From the NCBI GenBank assembly GCA_964537055.1, contig CAZHYV010000004.1:186001-250000 (forward strand): DNA of 64,000 nucleotides. Reading direction: 5' to 3'. This stretch comes from CAZHYV01 sp964537055 (GTDB taxonomy: Bacteria > Myxococcota_A > Polyangia > Palsa-1104 > JAEUJZ01). Position 1 is the first letter of the stretch. Every line of letters starts with the position of its first letter. The notes under the pieces were generated by a model that was not told where the DNA came from, made no database searches, and saw nothing but the letters and a program-made list of their open reading frames with translations. The position numbers were made by a program, and so were the translations under genes. Shown piece after piece: positions 26,510 to 35,917 of the stretch.

Positions 26510-27634
26510 TTATCCTAGGCTTTTCAGTTCAGCATCGAGAAATCCTACAAAATTGGGCTCGGGATGAAGCTTGATGCCAAAGGTCTCGTTCACGGCTGTT
26601 TGAATTGCCTGTGCTGCCTGCACCAGTTCTTTTGTGGTTCCGTTTCCATAGTGAACCAGACAAAGCGAATGCTTCGAAGAAACACCCACTGGCCCAAACC
26701 TCTGTCCTTTCCGGATTCCAGCCTTCTCGATCAGCCAGGCCGCGGGGAATTTTACCCGGTCTCCCTCAACGGGAAATTGAGGAATTTCTTTTTCTGTTAG
26801 GACCAGACCTTTTCTGATTGCAGTTTTTACAAGGCTTTTTGACTCTTTTAGAGTCACGATGGGATTTAAGAAAAAGGATCCTACACTCCGTCGATTTTCG
26901 TCTGTTGGGTCTAAGAGCATCGATTTTGCTCGTCGTAGCGTGAGAACATCTTCACGCACATGACGTAACAAAGGTGTCGGATGGCGAGTCAAGACGTACT
27001 TGGCAAGCTCGGGATACTTGAGCGTAGGGCCTCCCTGGAACGTTAGGGAAAATGTCACAGAAAGCACGATGTACTTCTGGGGCTGCCGTTTTAATAGGCT
27101 GGTACGATATCCAAATGCACAATCACTATTCTTTAGATTCACAATCGATAGAGATTCTCGATCAAGAACCCGAACCTCACGGAGGGTATCTGACACCTCT
27201 TGTCCATAGGCACCCACGTTTTGAACAGGAGTGGCCCCACAAAACCCTGGGATCCCTGATAAACACTCTAGGCCTGCAAGTCCTTGTTCTACAGTGAATG
27301 CCACAAAAGCATCCCAGGGCTCTCCCGCCTTCGCAGTCACAAGCACTTGGCTGGCAGGTTGTTTGTCGCATGCTACTTTGCACGACTCTACTATAGAGAT
27401 CCCCCGGTCCTGCATGTGAAGAACCAATCCCAAAAATCCCTGATCGGAGATGACTACATTAGAACCACCCCCGAGGACAAACAGGGGCAGATTCTTCTGC
27501 TTTGCCCATTCTACCGCTTGCAGTGTGGTCTCTTCGTCAAAGGACTCAAGAAAGTATTGGGCATTTCCACCCAGCTCTAGGGTGGTGAGGGGTGCAAGCG
27601 GTACATTTCTGCGAACGGCATTTTCGATGTTCAT
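26510..27634 (-). CDS. murB: UDP-N-acetylmuramate dehydrogenase
   Basis: MurB reduces UDP-GlcNAc-enolpyruvate to UDP-MurNAc with NADPH and FAD in peptidoglycan synthesis. The FAD domain shows NVPLAPLTTLELGG and LPLFVLGGGSNVVIS; GIPGFCGATPVQNVGAYGQEV and FGYRTSLLK are conserved. The catalytic serine lies in RSVGSFFLNP and the glutamate in LHPEPNFVGF. At 374 residues it is the longer (type I-like) form. GAGAAGGAGAGG precedes the ATG. Other mur genes are not in the window, so it is a detached cell-wall gene, next to DUF2071 and a pair of M16 peptidases. Confidence 0.96.
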   Translation of the reverse strand: MNIENAVRRNVPLAPLTTLELGGNAQYFLESFDEETTLQAVEWAKQKNLPLFVLGGGSNVVISDQGFLGLVLHMQDRGISIVESCKVACDKQPASQVLVTAKAGEPWDAFVAFTVEQGLAGLECLSGIPGFCGATPVQNVGAYGQEVSDTLREVRVLDRESLSIVNLKNSDCAFGYRTSLLKRQPQKYIVLSVTFSLTFQGGPTLKYPELAKYVLTRHPTPLLRHVREDVLTLRRAKSMLLDPTDENRRSVGSFFLNPIVTLKESKSLVKTAIRKGLVLTEKEIPQFPVEGDRVKFPAAWLIEKAGIRKGQRFGPVGVSSKHSLCLVHYGNGTTKELVQAAQAIQTAVNETFGIKLHPEPNFVGFLDAELKSLG

Positions 27635-27679
27635 ACTCCCCTCTCCTTCTCAGTATGGCTTGGGCCTACGTCCCTTGCC

Positions 27680-29008
27680 TTAGCCCTTGGGACGAACTTG
27701 GATCATAGTAAAATTCTTAGGATCATAAAATGTCTTAATGAACTTGTTGATCTCTTGAAGAGACACTCCATAAAGCCTTTGAAGCTCAAGCTCTTTTGCG
27801 TCAGGCGATTGTCCCTGGAAGAAGCGTTCGACCAAATCCTCGACAATGTTCTGGGGTTGCTGGTACAAAGAGGTTTGCTTTCCCCGAAAATGGGAAAGGG
27901 CGTCCTTCAATTCTTTCTCGGTAATTCCTTCTTCTGCAAAATGTTTTAATGTGTCTCGCAGTTTTTTCTCAATCCTAGCGGCATTGTCAGGGCGAGAGTA
28001 GACAACCACCTCATAAATTCCTGGTTTTACTTGTTGATTCATCCCAGTCTGTGGAGAATATGTGTCTCCCTCATGATGACGTAAGGCCACATACAAACGA
28101 GAATAAAAATTTCCACCAAACAGATAGTCTGCGAGAAGCCACTTCGGAAAATCAGGTTCTGAAATGGAAAGCCCCGTCCGGACGTATCCCATAAACACTT
28201 GGGAGATTCCCTTCACAAAGGCTTCTTTGTCCTCCCGCACAGCCTGGTATCCAAATCCACTTGGTTTTAAGGCGAGCTGCTTTGGAAGGTTCCAATCAGG
28301 CTCAGGCAACCGAAGGGCCTTGGCAAGGGCCTCTGCTTCTTTTTTATTGACATCCCCTGCAAAGGCAACCACCCGCCCCGGAACTCGGATCATCGTATCT
28401 CGGGTAGCGAGAAGCATTTTGGTATTGGTTGTCGGGGTTACCGAGTTCTCCAGATCAAGCCGATGAGGATCTTCTTTGAGATAAAAGGTCCGCCCGATGG
28501 CCGCATGAAGAACAGCTATTGGGTCTTCCGCACTACTGGCGCCTACAGCACCGCCAGCCCACTTCCAACGAACCAGCTCACTGTGGTCAAAATCGCGGTT
28601 GGTAAGAATCTCATGCAACAGGGCTGCCACCCGAAACGCATCTTCTTTCAGACAAAAGACGTGCAGATAACTACTAAATTTGTCCGTACCTACATCGACG
28701 CCAAGACCTAGGTCTGCTGCTTGCTTCAGAAGCCTTCCCTCAGGGTCTATTTTTTGGATTTGAAAAGCTTCACTTGCATGCTGTTGCAAAGCCCAAGGAG
28801 ACCAAGTCCCAACAGGAAAGTAGACATAGATATGAAGGACAGGAGCACGGTGATCTTCAGTGAGGAAGATCCGGGTCTCCTTATTCAACATCCACGTTTG
28901 ACGCTGACTGTAACGAGCAAGATTCCCCATTTGTAACGCTGAGACTAAAAGAGGAAACAGGACCACTAACAACAAAAAGGTCCCTAGAAAAAGAAAGCGG
29001 TGTCTCAT
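27680..29008 (-). CDS. M16-family peptidase, probably the non-catalytic subunit
   Basis: A 442-residue exported protein (signal anchor about residues 5-24, FLFLGTFLLLVVLFPLLVSA). It has the two-domain M16 fold (DHRAPVLHIYVYFPVGTWSP..., VVYSRPDNAARIEKKLRDTL) but no HxxEH zinc motif, so it should be the structural partner of the next gene. The start is the ATG at 29008, which overlaps the upstream stop as ATGA; the frame is open for 14 more codons. In M16B systems, such as bacterial relatives of mitochondrial processing peptidase, catalytic and inactive subunits form a heterodimer. Probably periplasmic. Confidence 0.85.
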   Translation of the reverse strand: MRHRFLFLGTFLLLVVLFPLLVSALQMGNLARYSQRQTWMLNKETRIFLTEDHRAPVLHIYVYFPVGTWSPWALQQHASEAFQIQKIDPEGRLLKQAADLGLGVDVGTDKFSSYLHVFCLKEDAFRVAALLHEILTNRDFDHSELVRWKWAGGAVGASSAEDPIAVLHAAIGRTFYLKEDPHRLDLENSVTPTTNTKMLLATRDTMIRVPGRVVAFAGDVNKKEAEALAKALRLPEPDWNLPKQLALKPSGFGYQAVREDKEAFVKGISQVFMGYVRTGLSISEPDFPKWLLADYLFGGNFYSRLYVALRHHEGDTYSPQTGMNQQVKPGIYEVVVYSRPDNAARIEKKLRDTLKHFAEEGITEKELKDALSHFRGKQTSLYQQPQNIVEDLVERFFQGQSPDAKELELQRLYGVSLQEINKFIKTFYDPKNFTMIQVRPKG

Positions 29009-30537
29009 TTTGCCACCACCGGATACATCCAGCCAAACATGGTAATCCAAGCAGGTACTTCTTCAGGGGTTAGATAAAGCTTTATGGGCGTTTGTTTTAC
29101 AAGATACTTTTGAAACACCCGCTCAATATCGGAAAGGGTGATGTCTTGTAGGATTTTTTTCTTCAAAAAAAAGTACCTTGCATCTCCATACAAAAGCATC
29201 GCATTCCCTAAGGCAAATGCCTGGCTCGCCACAGAAAAATTCTTAAGATAAAAATCACGAAAGTAGGTACGTTTTGCACTTTGAAGACGTTCCTCGGTGA
29301 GCCATTCTTGTTTTTTTAACTCTTTCTGTTTGTCTTCAATAAGCTGAAATGCAGTAGATTTACGACGGTAGGGTAGATAGACCGCATAAAAATAAAGGGC
29401 TCCTCCCTCCTTCGCTGTGTAACTTGATACTCCTGCCTCTAAGGCAGACCTCTGTTTTTTGACGAGGTCTTGGTAGAGCAGATCCGTGTGGTTTTGGCAC
29501 ATCTGGCTAGAGGATTCCCCAGGGCATAACATTTGTACCAAAAGACTAAGTGCCTGTGCATCGCTTACCTGTAAAGGAGGCAACGGATACACCAGCAAGG
29601 CAGCTTTGACAGGGAAAAGGGCCTGGGAATATTCTGCCTCCTTGGCAAAAGGCCAGGTTAGAAGAGAAGGAATGGGAGGAGGCTTTATTCCCCGGTCGGA
29701 AATCGGCTCAAAGTACTTCTTTACTAGGTCTGCCTCTTTTCTTGGATCTACAGGTCCCACAATTACTAGGTGAGCATTGCTGGGGTGGTAGTAGTCTCGA
29801 TAGAAGGCTTGCACATCTGTTAGAGTAATATGCTCGATCGTCTCCGGGTTTCCGGCGGCTCCCCCGTAGGGATGTCCATTCACAAAATTTTCGACAATTT
29901 TGATCCCTGTTTTCATCGCGGGACTGTTTTGTTGCCTTAATCTTAGCTCTTCGCTCACCACCTTTTTTTCAACGTCCACAGCTTCTTGACCAAGAAGTAG
30001 ATTTTCCATCTGATCTGCATAAAATGCCAAAATCGGCTCATGATGCTCTGATAAGATCTCCACATGATACAGCGTAAAATCAGGGGTGGTCATTGCATTA
30101 TGCTGAGCCCCATGTAAGTTTAAATAATCGTCATACTCTCCCTTCTTATACTTCTTTGTTGAGCCTCCATGCAGATGCTCAAGCAAATGAGAAAGTCCCT
30201 GGGTATATTTGTCATCGTGACCTAACCCCACATGGTAAAAAAGGTAAACTGCTGTCGTTGCACTAGAAGGATCAGGAAGGATTGAGACCTTAAGTCCATT
30301 AGGAAGCTGGGTTGAAACAAAATCTCTCGGTGTATTTTTAGCTAGCTCTTCCTCAGAGATTGACAATGCCGAGGGGACCTCTGTCAAAACAGGCCTAAGC
30401 TCGTGGCTCGTGATATTCCGACGAGGATAACAACCGCCAAGAAAAATCCCAACAACGAGACCCAAACTACTGAAAGCAAAAAGGAAAGTTCGTCCAAACG
30501 GCGGGAAAAGCGTGCGCTTCCATGTTTGAGTTTGCAT
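29005..30537 (-). CDS. M16-family zinc metallopeptidase, catalytic subunit, lipoprotein
   Basis: A 510-residue protein with an N-terminal signal and lipobox LGGC (about residue 36), so anchored at the outer or inner membrane. The zinc motif HLLEH occurs in LSHLLEHLHGGSTKKYKKGE; the third glutamate lies in VVSEELRLRQ about 75 residues later, as in M16 enzymes. The C-terminal half contains the pseudo-symmetric domain. The AAH motif HNAMTT...DFTLYHVE is typical. It is translationally coupled to its inactive partner downstream. Probable role is degradation or processing of exported peptides; no substrate can be seen. Confidence 0.9.
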   Translation of the reverse strand: MQTQTWKRTLFPPFGRTFLFAFSSLGLVVGIFLGGCYPRRNITSHELRPVLTEVPSALSISEEELAKNTPRDFVSTQLPNGLKVSILPDPSSATTAVYLFYHVGLGHDDKYTQGLSHLLEHLHGGSTKKYKKGEYDDYLNLHGAQHNAMTTPDFTLYHVEILSEHHEPILAFYADQMENLLLGQEAVDVEKKVVSEELRLRQQNSPAMKTGIKIVENFVNGHPYGGAAGNPETIEHITLTDVQAFYRDYYHPSNAHLVIVGPVDPRKEADLVKKYFEPISDRGIKPPPIPSLLTWPFAKEAEYSQALFPVKAALLVYPLPPLQVSDAQALSLLVQMLCPGESSSQMCQNHTDLLYQDLVKKQRSALEAGVSSYTAKEGGALYFYAVYLPYRRKSTAFQLIEDKQKELKKQEWLTEERLQSAKRTYFRDFYLKNFSVASQAFALGNAMLLYGDARYFFLKKKILQDITLSDIERVFQKYLVKQTPIKLYLTPEEVPAWITMFGWMYPVVAK

Positions 30538-30589
30538 AAGGAAAGAGAGCGTAAGAATACGTCGGTTCTCTCTGTTTCGTCAAGACTGA

Positions 30590-31306
30590 TTAAAAGGTGT
30601 AAAAGATTCCCAAGGAGGCCCGAAGCCCAAGGCGCGTAGGAGCATACATTGTACTCTGACGTCCGTTCGGATCAATGATTCCATGGGCAAAGAAACGAGC
30701 ATCTATCGAGAATGAGAAGTGTTTTCTCACAAGAAATTCCACACCACCTCCAAGCGAGGCCCCCAGGCTCATGAGCGCATACAAAGCTCGTTCTGCACGC
30801 CCTCCATTTCGGACGAAACGATTGGCTGAAAGCACCTCGGGGAACAAACCAGAAAATTCCGCAGCGATCGCTAGGTAAGGGATACTAGTGACTGTTTTTG
30901 CACTCGAAAATATGGTCGGAAACGGCTTTAGCTGAAACCGAAGCCCAAGCGCTGCGGTTGCCTCCATCAGCATTTCTGCTTGTGAAGGGTCACTCAAATC
31001 CTGTGCATTGGTGTGATTTGAACCCAAAAACCCTACAGAAATCTCTCCGGTAAGCCGGGGATGCATCCGAAAAAGTCCCTCCAGCCGAAGCCCTCCCTGA
31101 TAATACTGGCTCGGCTGTTCGATGTAAAACACACCCTGTGCAGGGATAAAAGTAAGGCCTAGTCCTCCTCGGAGAGGAAATTTTTCCTTTATAGAAGATA
31201 CAGGTTGGGCCGCGGAAGATGTGGGCTGAGGGTCCCCGAAAGCAAAATGTGAGGGAAGCAGAGAACTACATAGGATAGCCAAGAGGAAAGGAGTGATTTT
31301 TTTCAT
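30590..31306 (-). CDS. Outer-membrane-type beta-barrel protein, unrecognised
   Basis: A 238-residue protein with a signal peptide (LLAILCSSLLPSHFAFG), followed by many alternating polar and hydrophobic strands (GGLGLTFIPA, LTGEISVGFLG, ALGLRFQLKPF, YLAIAAEFSGLF) and a C-terminus ending in an aromatic residue (LGIFYTF), as in outer-membrane beta-barrels. AGGGG precedes the ATG. There is no ligand motif. It is followed by the M16 pair on the same strand, after a gap of 52 bases, but functional association is unproven. Confidence 0.65.
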   Translation of the reverse strand: MKKITPFLLAILCSSLLPSHFAFGDPQPTSSAAQPVSSIKEKFPLRGGLGLTFIPAQGVFYIEQPSQYYQGGLRLEGLFRMHPRLTGEISVGFLGSNHTNAQDLSDPSQAEMLMEATAALGLRFQLKPFPTIFSSAKTVTSIPYLAIAAEFSGLFPEVLSANRFVRNGGRAERALYALMSLGASLGGGVEFLVRKHFSFSIDARFFAHGIIDPNGRQSTMYAPTRLGLRASLGIFYTF

Positions 31307-31325
31307 GATTGAGGCCCCTAATACT

Positions 31326-31943
31326 TTATTCGTCGCTCTCTTTTGTCACCGTGTCCCTACGGATTTTTGCTGCAAGTTCTTCACATTGATTGCCAGGGCA
31401 GCATTGATTTACTTTCTCGGCTATTTGTAATAGACGGCGATACGCAGGAACGATACCATTTTTCACGTGAGGGATTACCAAGCTTTCCAAGATCGCCTTC
31501 GCTAAAGGATTAAGCTGAACATCATAGGTAACTGTCCCTCTTTGTTTGTTCTCGGAACAAATTTTAGAAAAGTAGGGTTGCCTTTTGGCATCGATATTGA
31601 TCACAATTTCTGTGTCTTCCTCTGATACATCCTTCCCTTCACAACTTGCATCGACGGTTATATTTCCTGTTTGGTTTGTAATATTCTTAGAGTACTTTTC
31701 CCACACAATGTTAAGGATATCCTGGTCGTCTGCCCCAACCAGACCAATATGGGTGACCAAAGCCTGAGCCGAAATCCCACACTTGCTGTCAGCCACAGCT
31801 TTTTGGGCAAGTCGAGCCAATGCTATCCTTTGTTCACGGGCCGCCAAAGCTTTCTCATCCGCCTCTGCCTGAATATCTTCCTCTAGAGGTCCACAAGCCA
31901 CAAAATGTAATAGAAATAATCCAAATAAAAAACTCTTTCTCAT
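31326..31943 (-). CDS. Lipoprotein of unknown function
   Basis: A 205-residue lipoprotein from the ATG at 31943 (MRKSFLFGLFLLHFVACGPL); the lipobox is FVAC. The frame is open six codons more. The mature protein is acidic and contains five or six cysteines (DSKCGIS, DASCEG, SKICSENK, VNQCCPGNQCEEL), with a CCPGNQC cluster near the C-terminus. No family is recognised. A -10-like TACCTT lies six bases before the ATG with TTGTAA 16 bases upstream, so the leader may be very short. Secretion and disulfides fit the presence of the four-domain thioredoxin protein in the window. Confidence 0.65.
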   Translation of the reverse strand: MRKSFLFGLFLLHFVACGPLEEDIQAEADEKALAAREQRIALARLAQKAVADSKCGISAQALVTHIGLVGADDQDILNIVWEKYSKNITNQTGNITVDASCEGKDVSEEDTEIVINIDAKRQPYFSKICSENKQRGTVTYDVQLNPLAKAILESLVIPHVKNGIVPAYRRLLQIAEKVNQCCPGNQCEELAAKIRRDTVTKESDE

Positions 31944-32146
31944 ACTTGAAAGGTAACACAAAAAACCATAATTACAAGTACAACCTACTTTTCTTTACAC
32001 GAAGCAGGACGTCAGATTCCCTTTACCGACGCTAACTCCATCATATTTTTGGGATTTTCAAGCATGCAGATTTGTATTCTTTTAGCCTAAATAGTTTTTC
32101 TCTATTTTCAGAAAGACTTTTTCTTTAGCTTCTGTATGATATCGGC

Positions 32147-33481
32147 ATGCTCAACCATCGTGTACCCATTGGTATTGATGCCCTTGCGATCAGTGTACCC
32201 TCTGGATATGTAGAACTTTCTGAATTGGCCCTGGCTCGCGGCATTCCAAAAGAGAAGTATCTTACTGGCCTTGGCGTTAAACAGATGTCGGTCGCCCAAA
32301 AGGACGAGGATCCAGTTACCTTGGCAGCCAACGCTGCCCGGAGGCTGTTTCTCATGTCTGGGTGCGACCCAAAAGAGATTGGGTTATGCGTTGTCGGTAC
32401 CGAAACTGCTGTCGACCATGCAAAGCCGATTTCCGCATTTTTGCACAGCCTTTTGGGTCTTTCTCCAGCATGCCGGATCTTCGAGGCCAAACATGCCTGC
32501 TTTGGGGGTACCGCAGGGCTCCTCAATGCGCTGGATTGGATTGCCTCAGGTTCAGCCAGGGGAAAGAGCGCCCTTGTGGTCTGCACCGATATTGCCAGGT
32601 ACCCTTTGGAAAGCGCAGGAGAACCAACCCAGGGCGCTGGGGCTATTGCACTTCTGATCAAAGAGAACCCACGTCTCCTCGAACTTGAGGTAGGCCACTC
32701 AGGCTCGTATAGCCGCGATGTGTATGACTTTTGGCGGCCTCTCTATCGCAAAGAAGCGCTTACAGACGGACATTTTTCCGTTCAATGTTACTTAGAAGCG
32801 CTGTCGGGGGCTTACGGAGAATGGAAAAAATGGGACGAGAGCCAAGAGAGAAGCAAGGGCAAAAACCCCCTTTCTCGAATTTGCTACCATGTTCCGTATG
32901 GGAAGATGGCCAAAAAAGCCCACCACCACCTGAAAATGCTCGAAGGGTTCAGCCAAGAAGAGGCCGATGCCTCCTTCCAAAACGAGGTTGCTGCTTCGTT
33001 AGAACTCCCCTCGCAAGTGGGCAATGTGTATACAGGCTCTTTGTACATGGCCCTCGCATCGCTTCTGCAAAAAGAAGGATCTTCGCTCGCTGGAAGAAGG
33101 ATCGGACTCTTTAGCTATGGCTCTGGATGTGCGGCTGAATTTTTTGCCGGCCGGGTGCCTAAGCAGGCAGAAAAGTGGGTCGAAAAACTCCAAATTGATG
33201 CTCCCCTGCAAAACCGCCGCTCTTTGTCCATCCCTGAATACGAAGCTATTCGTAGGGCAGATTTACAAGAAGACGAGGGAACGGCACCTTCTGGGGTAAA
33301 GCCTTTCCGAGGAGAGACTCACACATCCTTCGACCTCCATAAGCCTGTGAAGTTCTTAGGGCTTGACGCGGCGGAACGTCGTATTTATTCGATAGGAATA
33401 CTACAAGAAGAGAACCAAGGCCCCCAAGAGGATTCTGTAGATTCCAAATGGGACCAGTCCATACCTGCGAAGGTAACGTAA
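32147..33481 (+). CDS. mvaS: Hydroxymethylglutaryl-CoA synthase
   Basis: HMG-CoA synthase condenses acetyl-CoA with acetoacetyl-CoA at the start of the mevalonate pathway. The 444 residues contain the catalytic set: Glu in VGTETAVDHAKPI, nucleophilic Cys in FEAKHACFGGTAGL and His in CYHVPYGKMAKKAH. The GIDALAISVPSGYVEL opening is typical. The last 27 codons overlap uppP, which runs in the opposite direction, and this tail (NQGPQEDSVDSKW...) looks unconserved. Mevalonate genes are rare in proteobacteria but present in myxobacteria. No other mevalonate gene lies in the window. The start lacks a Shine-Dalgarno sequence. Confidence 0.94.
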   Translation: MLNHRVPIGIDALAISVPSGYVELSELALARGIPKEKYLTGLGVKQMSVAQKDEDPVTLAANAARRLFLMSGCDPKEIGLCVVGTETAVDHAKPISAFLHSLLGLSPACRIFEAKHACFGGTAGLLNALDWIASGSARGKSALVVCTDIARYPLESAGEPTQGAGAIALLIKENPRLLELEVGHSGSYSRDVYDFWRPLYRKEALTDGHFSVQCYLEALSGAYGEWKKWDESQERSKGKNPLSRICYHVPYGKMAKKAHHHLKMLEGFSQEEADASFQNEVAASLELPSQVGNVYTGSLYMALASLLQKEGSSLAGRRIGLFSYGSGCAAEFFAGRVPKQAEKWVEKLQIDAPLQNRRSLSIPEYEAIRRADLQEDEGTAPSGVKPFRGETHTSFDLHKPVKFLGLDAAERRIYSIGILQEENQGPQEDSVDSKWDQSIPAKVT

Positions 33482-34192
33482 AAATCCGGTGATCACCAAA
33501 AACCCAACTACACAGGATGTAGCCAAACCCACAAGCAAGGAGCTTATTCCAACATCCCGCAGTAGTGTATGTCGGTACTTGATAAGCTCGTAGACCGTCG
33601 CTGTCCCTAGCGTAGGGATCGCAAGCAAAAATGCAAAATCTGCTACGCTGACACGATCTAGCCCCACGACCTGCCCCCCCACGATGGCAGACATCGAACG
33701 GGAAGTACCCGGAATTAACGCAAACATTTGAAACAGACCGATGAGCAGCCCCTTGAAAGGGGATAAGTTCTTAAGCGGAAAAACATCTTCCCTTTTCTGG
33801 TGCCACAAATCAGCAAGTATCATCAAAACTCCACCTGCCATCATGGCAATGGCCACAGTTTTTGGAGCAAACAGCACCTGCTTGATGCGCGAACCAAACA
33901 GATACCCTCCGGCAAGAAGAGGAAGCGAAGCAAGGCATAATGCCCAAAAAAGACGCCGGGCCTCTGGGTTCCCTGCCATGACACCCTTTGCAAGCTTGAT
34001 AAGGAGATTCCGGTAATATACAATGGCGGCGATCAGCGCACCCAGTTGGATCACCAACAAAAAAGAATCGACCCCGTCTCCCTGCAAATGGAGAGCTTTC
34101 TTTGCAAGGATGAGATGTCCCGTCGAAGAAACTGGTACAAATTCAGTAAGTCCTTCAACAATTCCAAGGAGAAGTGCCTTCAGCCAAGTCAT
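33401..34192 (-). CDS. uppP: Undecaprenyl-diphosphate phosphatase
   Basis: UppP recycles undecaprenyl pyrophosphate to the monophosphate carrier lipid used for peptidoglycan and surface glycans. The 263 residues are a chain of hydrophobic segments with the two BacA motifs: LGIVEGLTEFVPVSSTGHL near the N-terminus and IPGTSRSMSAIVGGQVVG in the second half. The 3' end overlaps mvaS by 81 bases on the opposite strand. A promoter TTGCTG-17-TATGCT lies 9 bases before the ATG, and no Shine-Dalgarno sequence is present. Confidence 0.94.
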   Translation of the reverse strand: MTWLKALLLGIVEGLTEFVPVSSTGHLILAKKALHLQGDGVDSFLLVIQLGALIAAIVYYRNLLIKLAKGVMAGNPEARRLFWALCLASLPLLAGGYLFGSRIKQVLFAPKTVAIAMMAGGVLMILADLWHQKREDVFPLKNLSPFKGLLIGLFQMFALIPGTSRSMSAIVGGQVVGLDRVSVADFAFLLAIPTLGTATVYELIKYRHTLLRDVGISSLLVGLATSCVVGFLVITGFLRYLRRYGLVPFGIYRILLGALVLFL

Positions 34193-34201
34193 AGGCTGGA
34201 T

Positions 34202-34230
34202 AGCATAGAGCTTTGTTGGTCCAGCAGCAA
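34202..34230 (-). promoter_or_regulatory. Promoter for uppP, very short leader
   Basis: On the minus strand TTGCTG (34225-34230), 17 bases, TATGCT (34202-34207) and then 9 bases to the ATG at 34192. No Shine-Dalgarno sequence lies between. The remainder of 34193-34488 shows no gene; it serves as the divergent leader of uppP and gltA. Confidence 0.45.
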
Positions 34231-34488
34231 GATTCTAAAGGAATATCAAAGCAACGGGCATAATGATGTTTTCTTCGAGTTTTTATCCTAAAAGGCTCCC
34301 TTGCCCCTATCGTAAGCACTCTCTCATTCTGTTAGGATCTTTTCTCCCAAATTCTTTACCTCCAGCGAGAATCAAAATCCCGTTTATTTCGCCGTCTTTT
34401 CTTTGGACAAAAGCTGTCTTTTATGCGATATCATTTTACGTATTTTTTAACATCCTGACGTCATCTTTTGAAACGGGGCAACATCTTT

Positions 34489-35802
34489 ATGAAGAACACG
34501 ATCTCCATCACCGACAACCGCACGGGACATTCTTACGAGCTTCCAATCAACAACGGCACCATCAAAGCCAACGACCTAAAGCAAGTAAAGGTAGATACAG
34601 AAGATTTTGGGATTGTCAGCTACGATCCAGCTTATCTAAACACTGCCTCTTGCCGCTCCTCCATCACTTATATCGACGGCGATAAGGGTGTTCTTCTTTA
34701 TCGAGGTTATCCGATCGAGCAACTCGCTGAGCGTTCTAGCTACTTAGAAGTTGCCTATCTCCTTCTTTATGGGGAACTGCCAACCAGCGATCAGCTGAGG
34801 CAGTTTGTATCAGCAATCACAGTGCGGACCTTTCTCCCACAGAACTTCGAAGGATTGTTCCGCTCGTTTCGTTATGATGCCCATCCCATGGGCATGTTTG
34901 TCTCTAGCATCGCCGCATTAGGTACCTTTTATCCAGATGCCAAACGAGTGGATGACCCGGAATGTCGACTGCGTAACGTGGTTCGGATGATTGCAAAAGC
35001 CCCAACGCTTGCAGCCTGGGCATACCGCTTAAACCATGGGTTCCCTTTTACCTATCCAGACAACTCGCTTTCCTTTACTGGAAATTTTCTGGCGATGATC
35101 AAACGGATGGGAGAGCGGACCTATACCCCCCACCCCGTGCTAGAACGAGCTCTTGATGTTCTTTTTATCCTTCACGCCGACCACGAGCAGAACTGCTCAA
35201 CCTCAGCAATGCGAGCCATTGGAAGTGCTCGTGGAGAACCCTACTCCGCAATGGCAGGAGCAGCGGCCGCCCTATATGGGCCTTTGCACGGAGGAGCCAA
35301 CGAAGCCGTACTTCATATGCTAGAGGAAATTGGCAATGTAAATAATGTCCCCGCCTTCATCAAACAGATTAAAGAAGGCAAGGGAGGCCAGCGGCTTATG
35401 GGCTTTGGGCACCGTGTGTACAAAAGCTATGATCCGCGGGCAAGGATCGTAAAGAAGATGGCTGAGGATGTGTTTGAAGTCACCGGAGTAAACCCTCTTT
35501 TGCACATTGCTCTTGAGCTTGAACGGATTGCTCTCGAAGATGAATATTTTATCTCTCGCAGACTTTACCCAAATGTCGACTTTTATACAGGCCTTATCTA
35601 TCAAGCCATGGGATTCCCTTCTGATTTCTTTACGGTCCTCTTTGCAGTTCCACGAACTGTGGGATGGCTTGCCCAATGGCTCGAGATGATTTCTGACCCC
35701 GAGCAAAAAATTGCCCGACCCCGCCAGATTTATACAGGTGCAGGACCTCGCAATTATCCTGGAGATTCACGAAGGGATGTCAATCTAGCCCCCCTTCCTT
35801 AA
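34489..35802 (+). CDS. gltA: Citrate synthase
   Basis: Citrate synthase joins oxaloacetate and acetyl-CoA, the first step of the TCA cycle. The 437 residues contain LHADHEQNCSTSAMR and FGHRVYKSYDPRA, both holding active-site residues, and PLHGGANEAV. The N-terminal domain (SITDNRTGHSYELPI...) is the extra beta-rich region of Gram-negative hexameric type II enzymes, which are regulated by NADH. The C-terminus reads RPRQIYTGAGPRNYPGD. The frame is open seven codons further upstream, but the ATG at 34489 gives the usual family start. It is not in an operon with mdh or sucCD, which lie 12 kb away. Confidence 0.96.
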   Translation: MKNTISITDNRTGHSYELPINNGTIKANDLKQVKVDTEDFGIVSYDPAYLNTASCRSSITYIDGDKGVLLYRGYPIEQLAERSSYLEVAYLLLYGELPTSDQLRQFVSAITVRTFLPQNFEGLFRSFRYDAHPMGMFVSSIAALGTFYPDAKRVDDPECRLRNVVRMIAKAPTLAAWAYRLNHGFPFTYPDNSLSFTGNFLAMIKRMGERTYTPHPVLERALDVLFILHADHEQNCSTSAMRAIGSARGEPYSAMAGAAAALYGPLHGGANEAVLHMLEEIGNVNNVPAFIKQIKEGKGGQRLMGFGHRVYKSYDPRARIVKKMAEDVFEVTGVNPLLHIALELERIALEDEYFISRRLYPNVDFYTGLIYQAMGFPSDFFTVLFAVPRTVGWLAQWLEMISDPEQKIARPRQIYTGAGPRNYPGDSRRDVNLAPLP

Positions 35803-35917
35803 AGGAAGCCAAAACAAGCCTTTTTAGCAACACAGGTTCCTTCAACAAGGCTTCTTCTTTCAAAACCCTACGCTTTCTGCGACAGAAGAACGTCCTCTCG
35901 GACAGAAGGATAGATTT

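Noticed and set aside
32125..32661. A 178-codon frame opposite mvaS
   Set aside because: It is the complement of conserved HMG-CoA synthase codons, and its residues look random.
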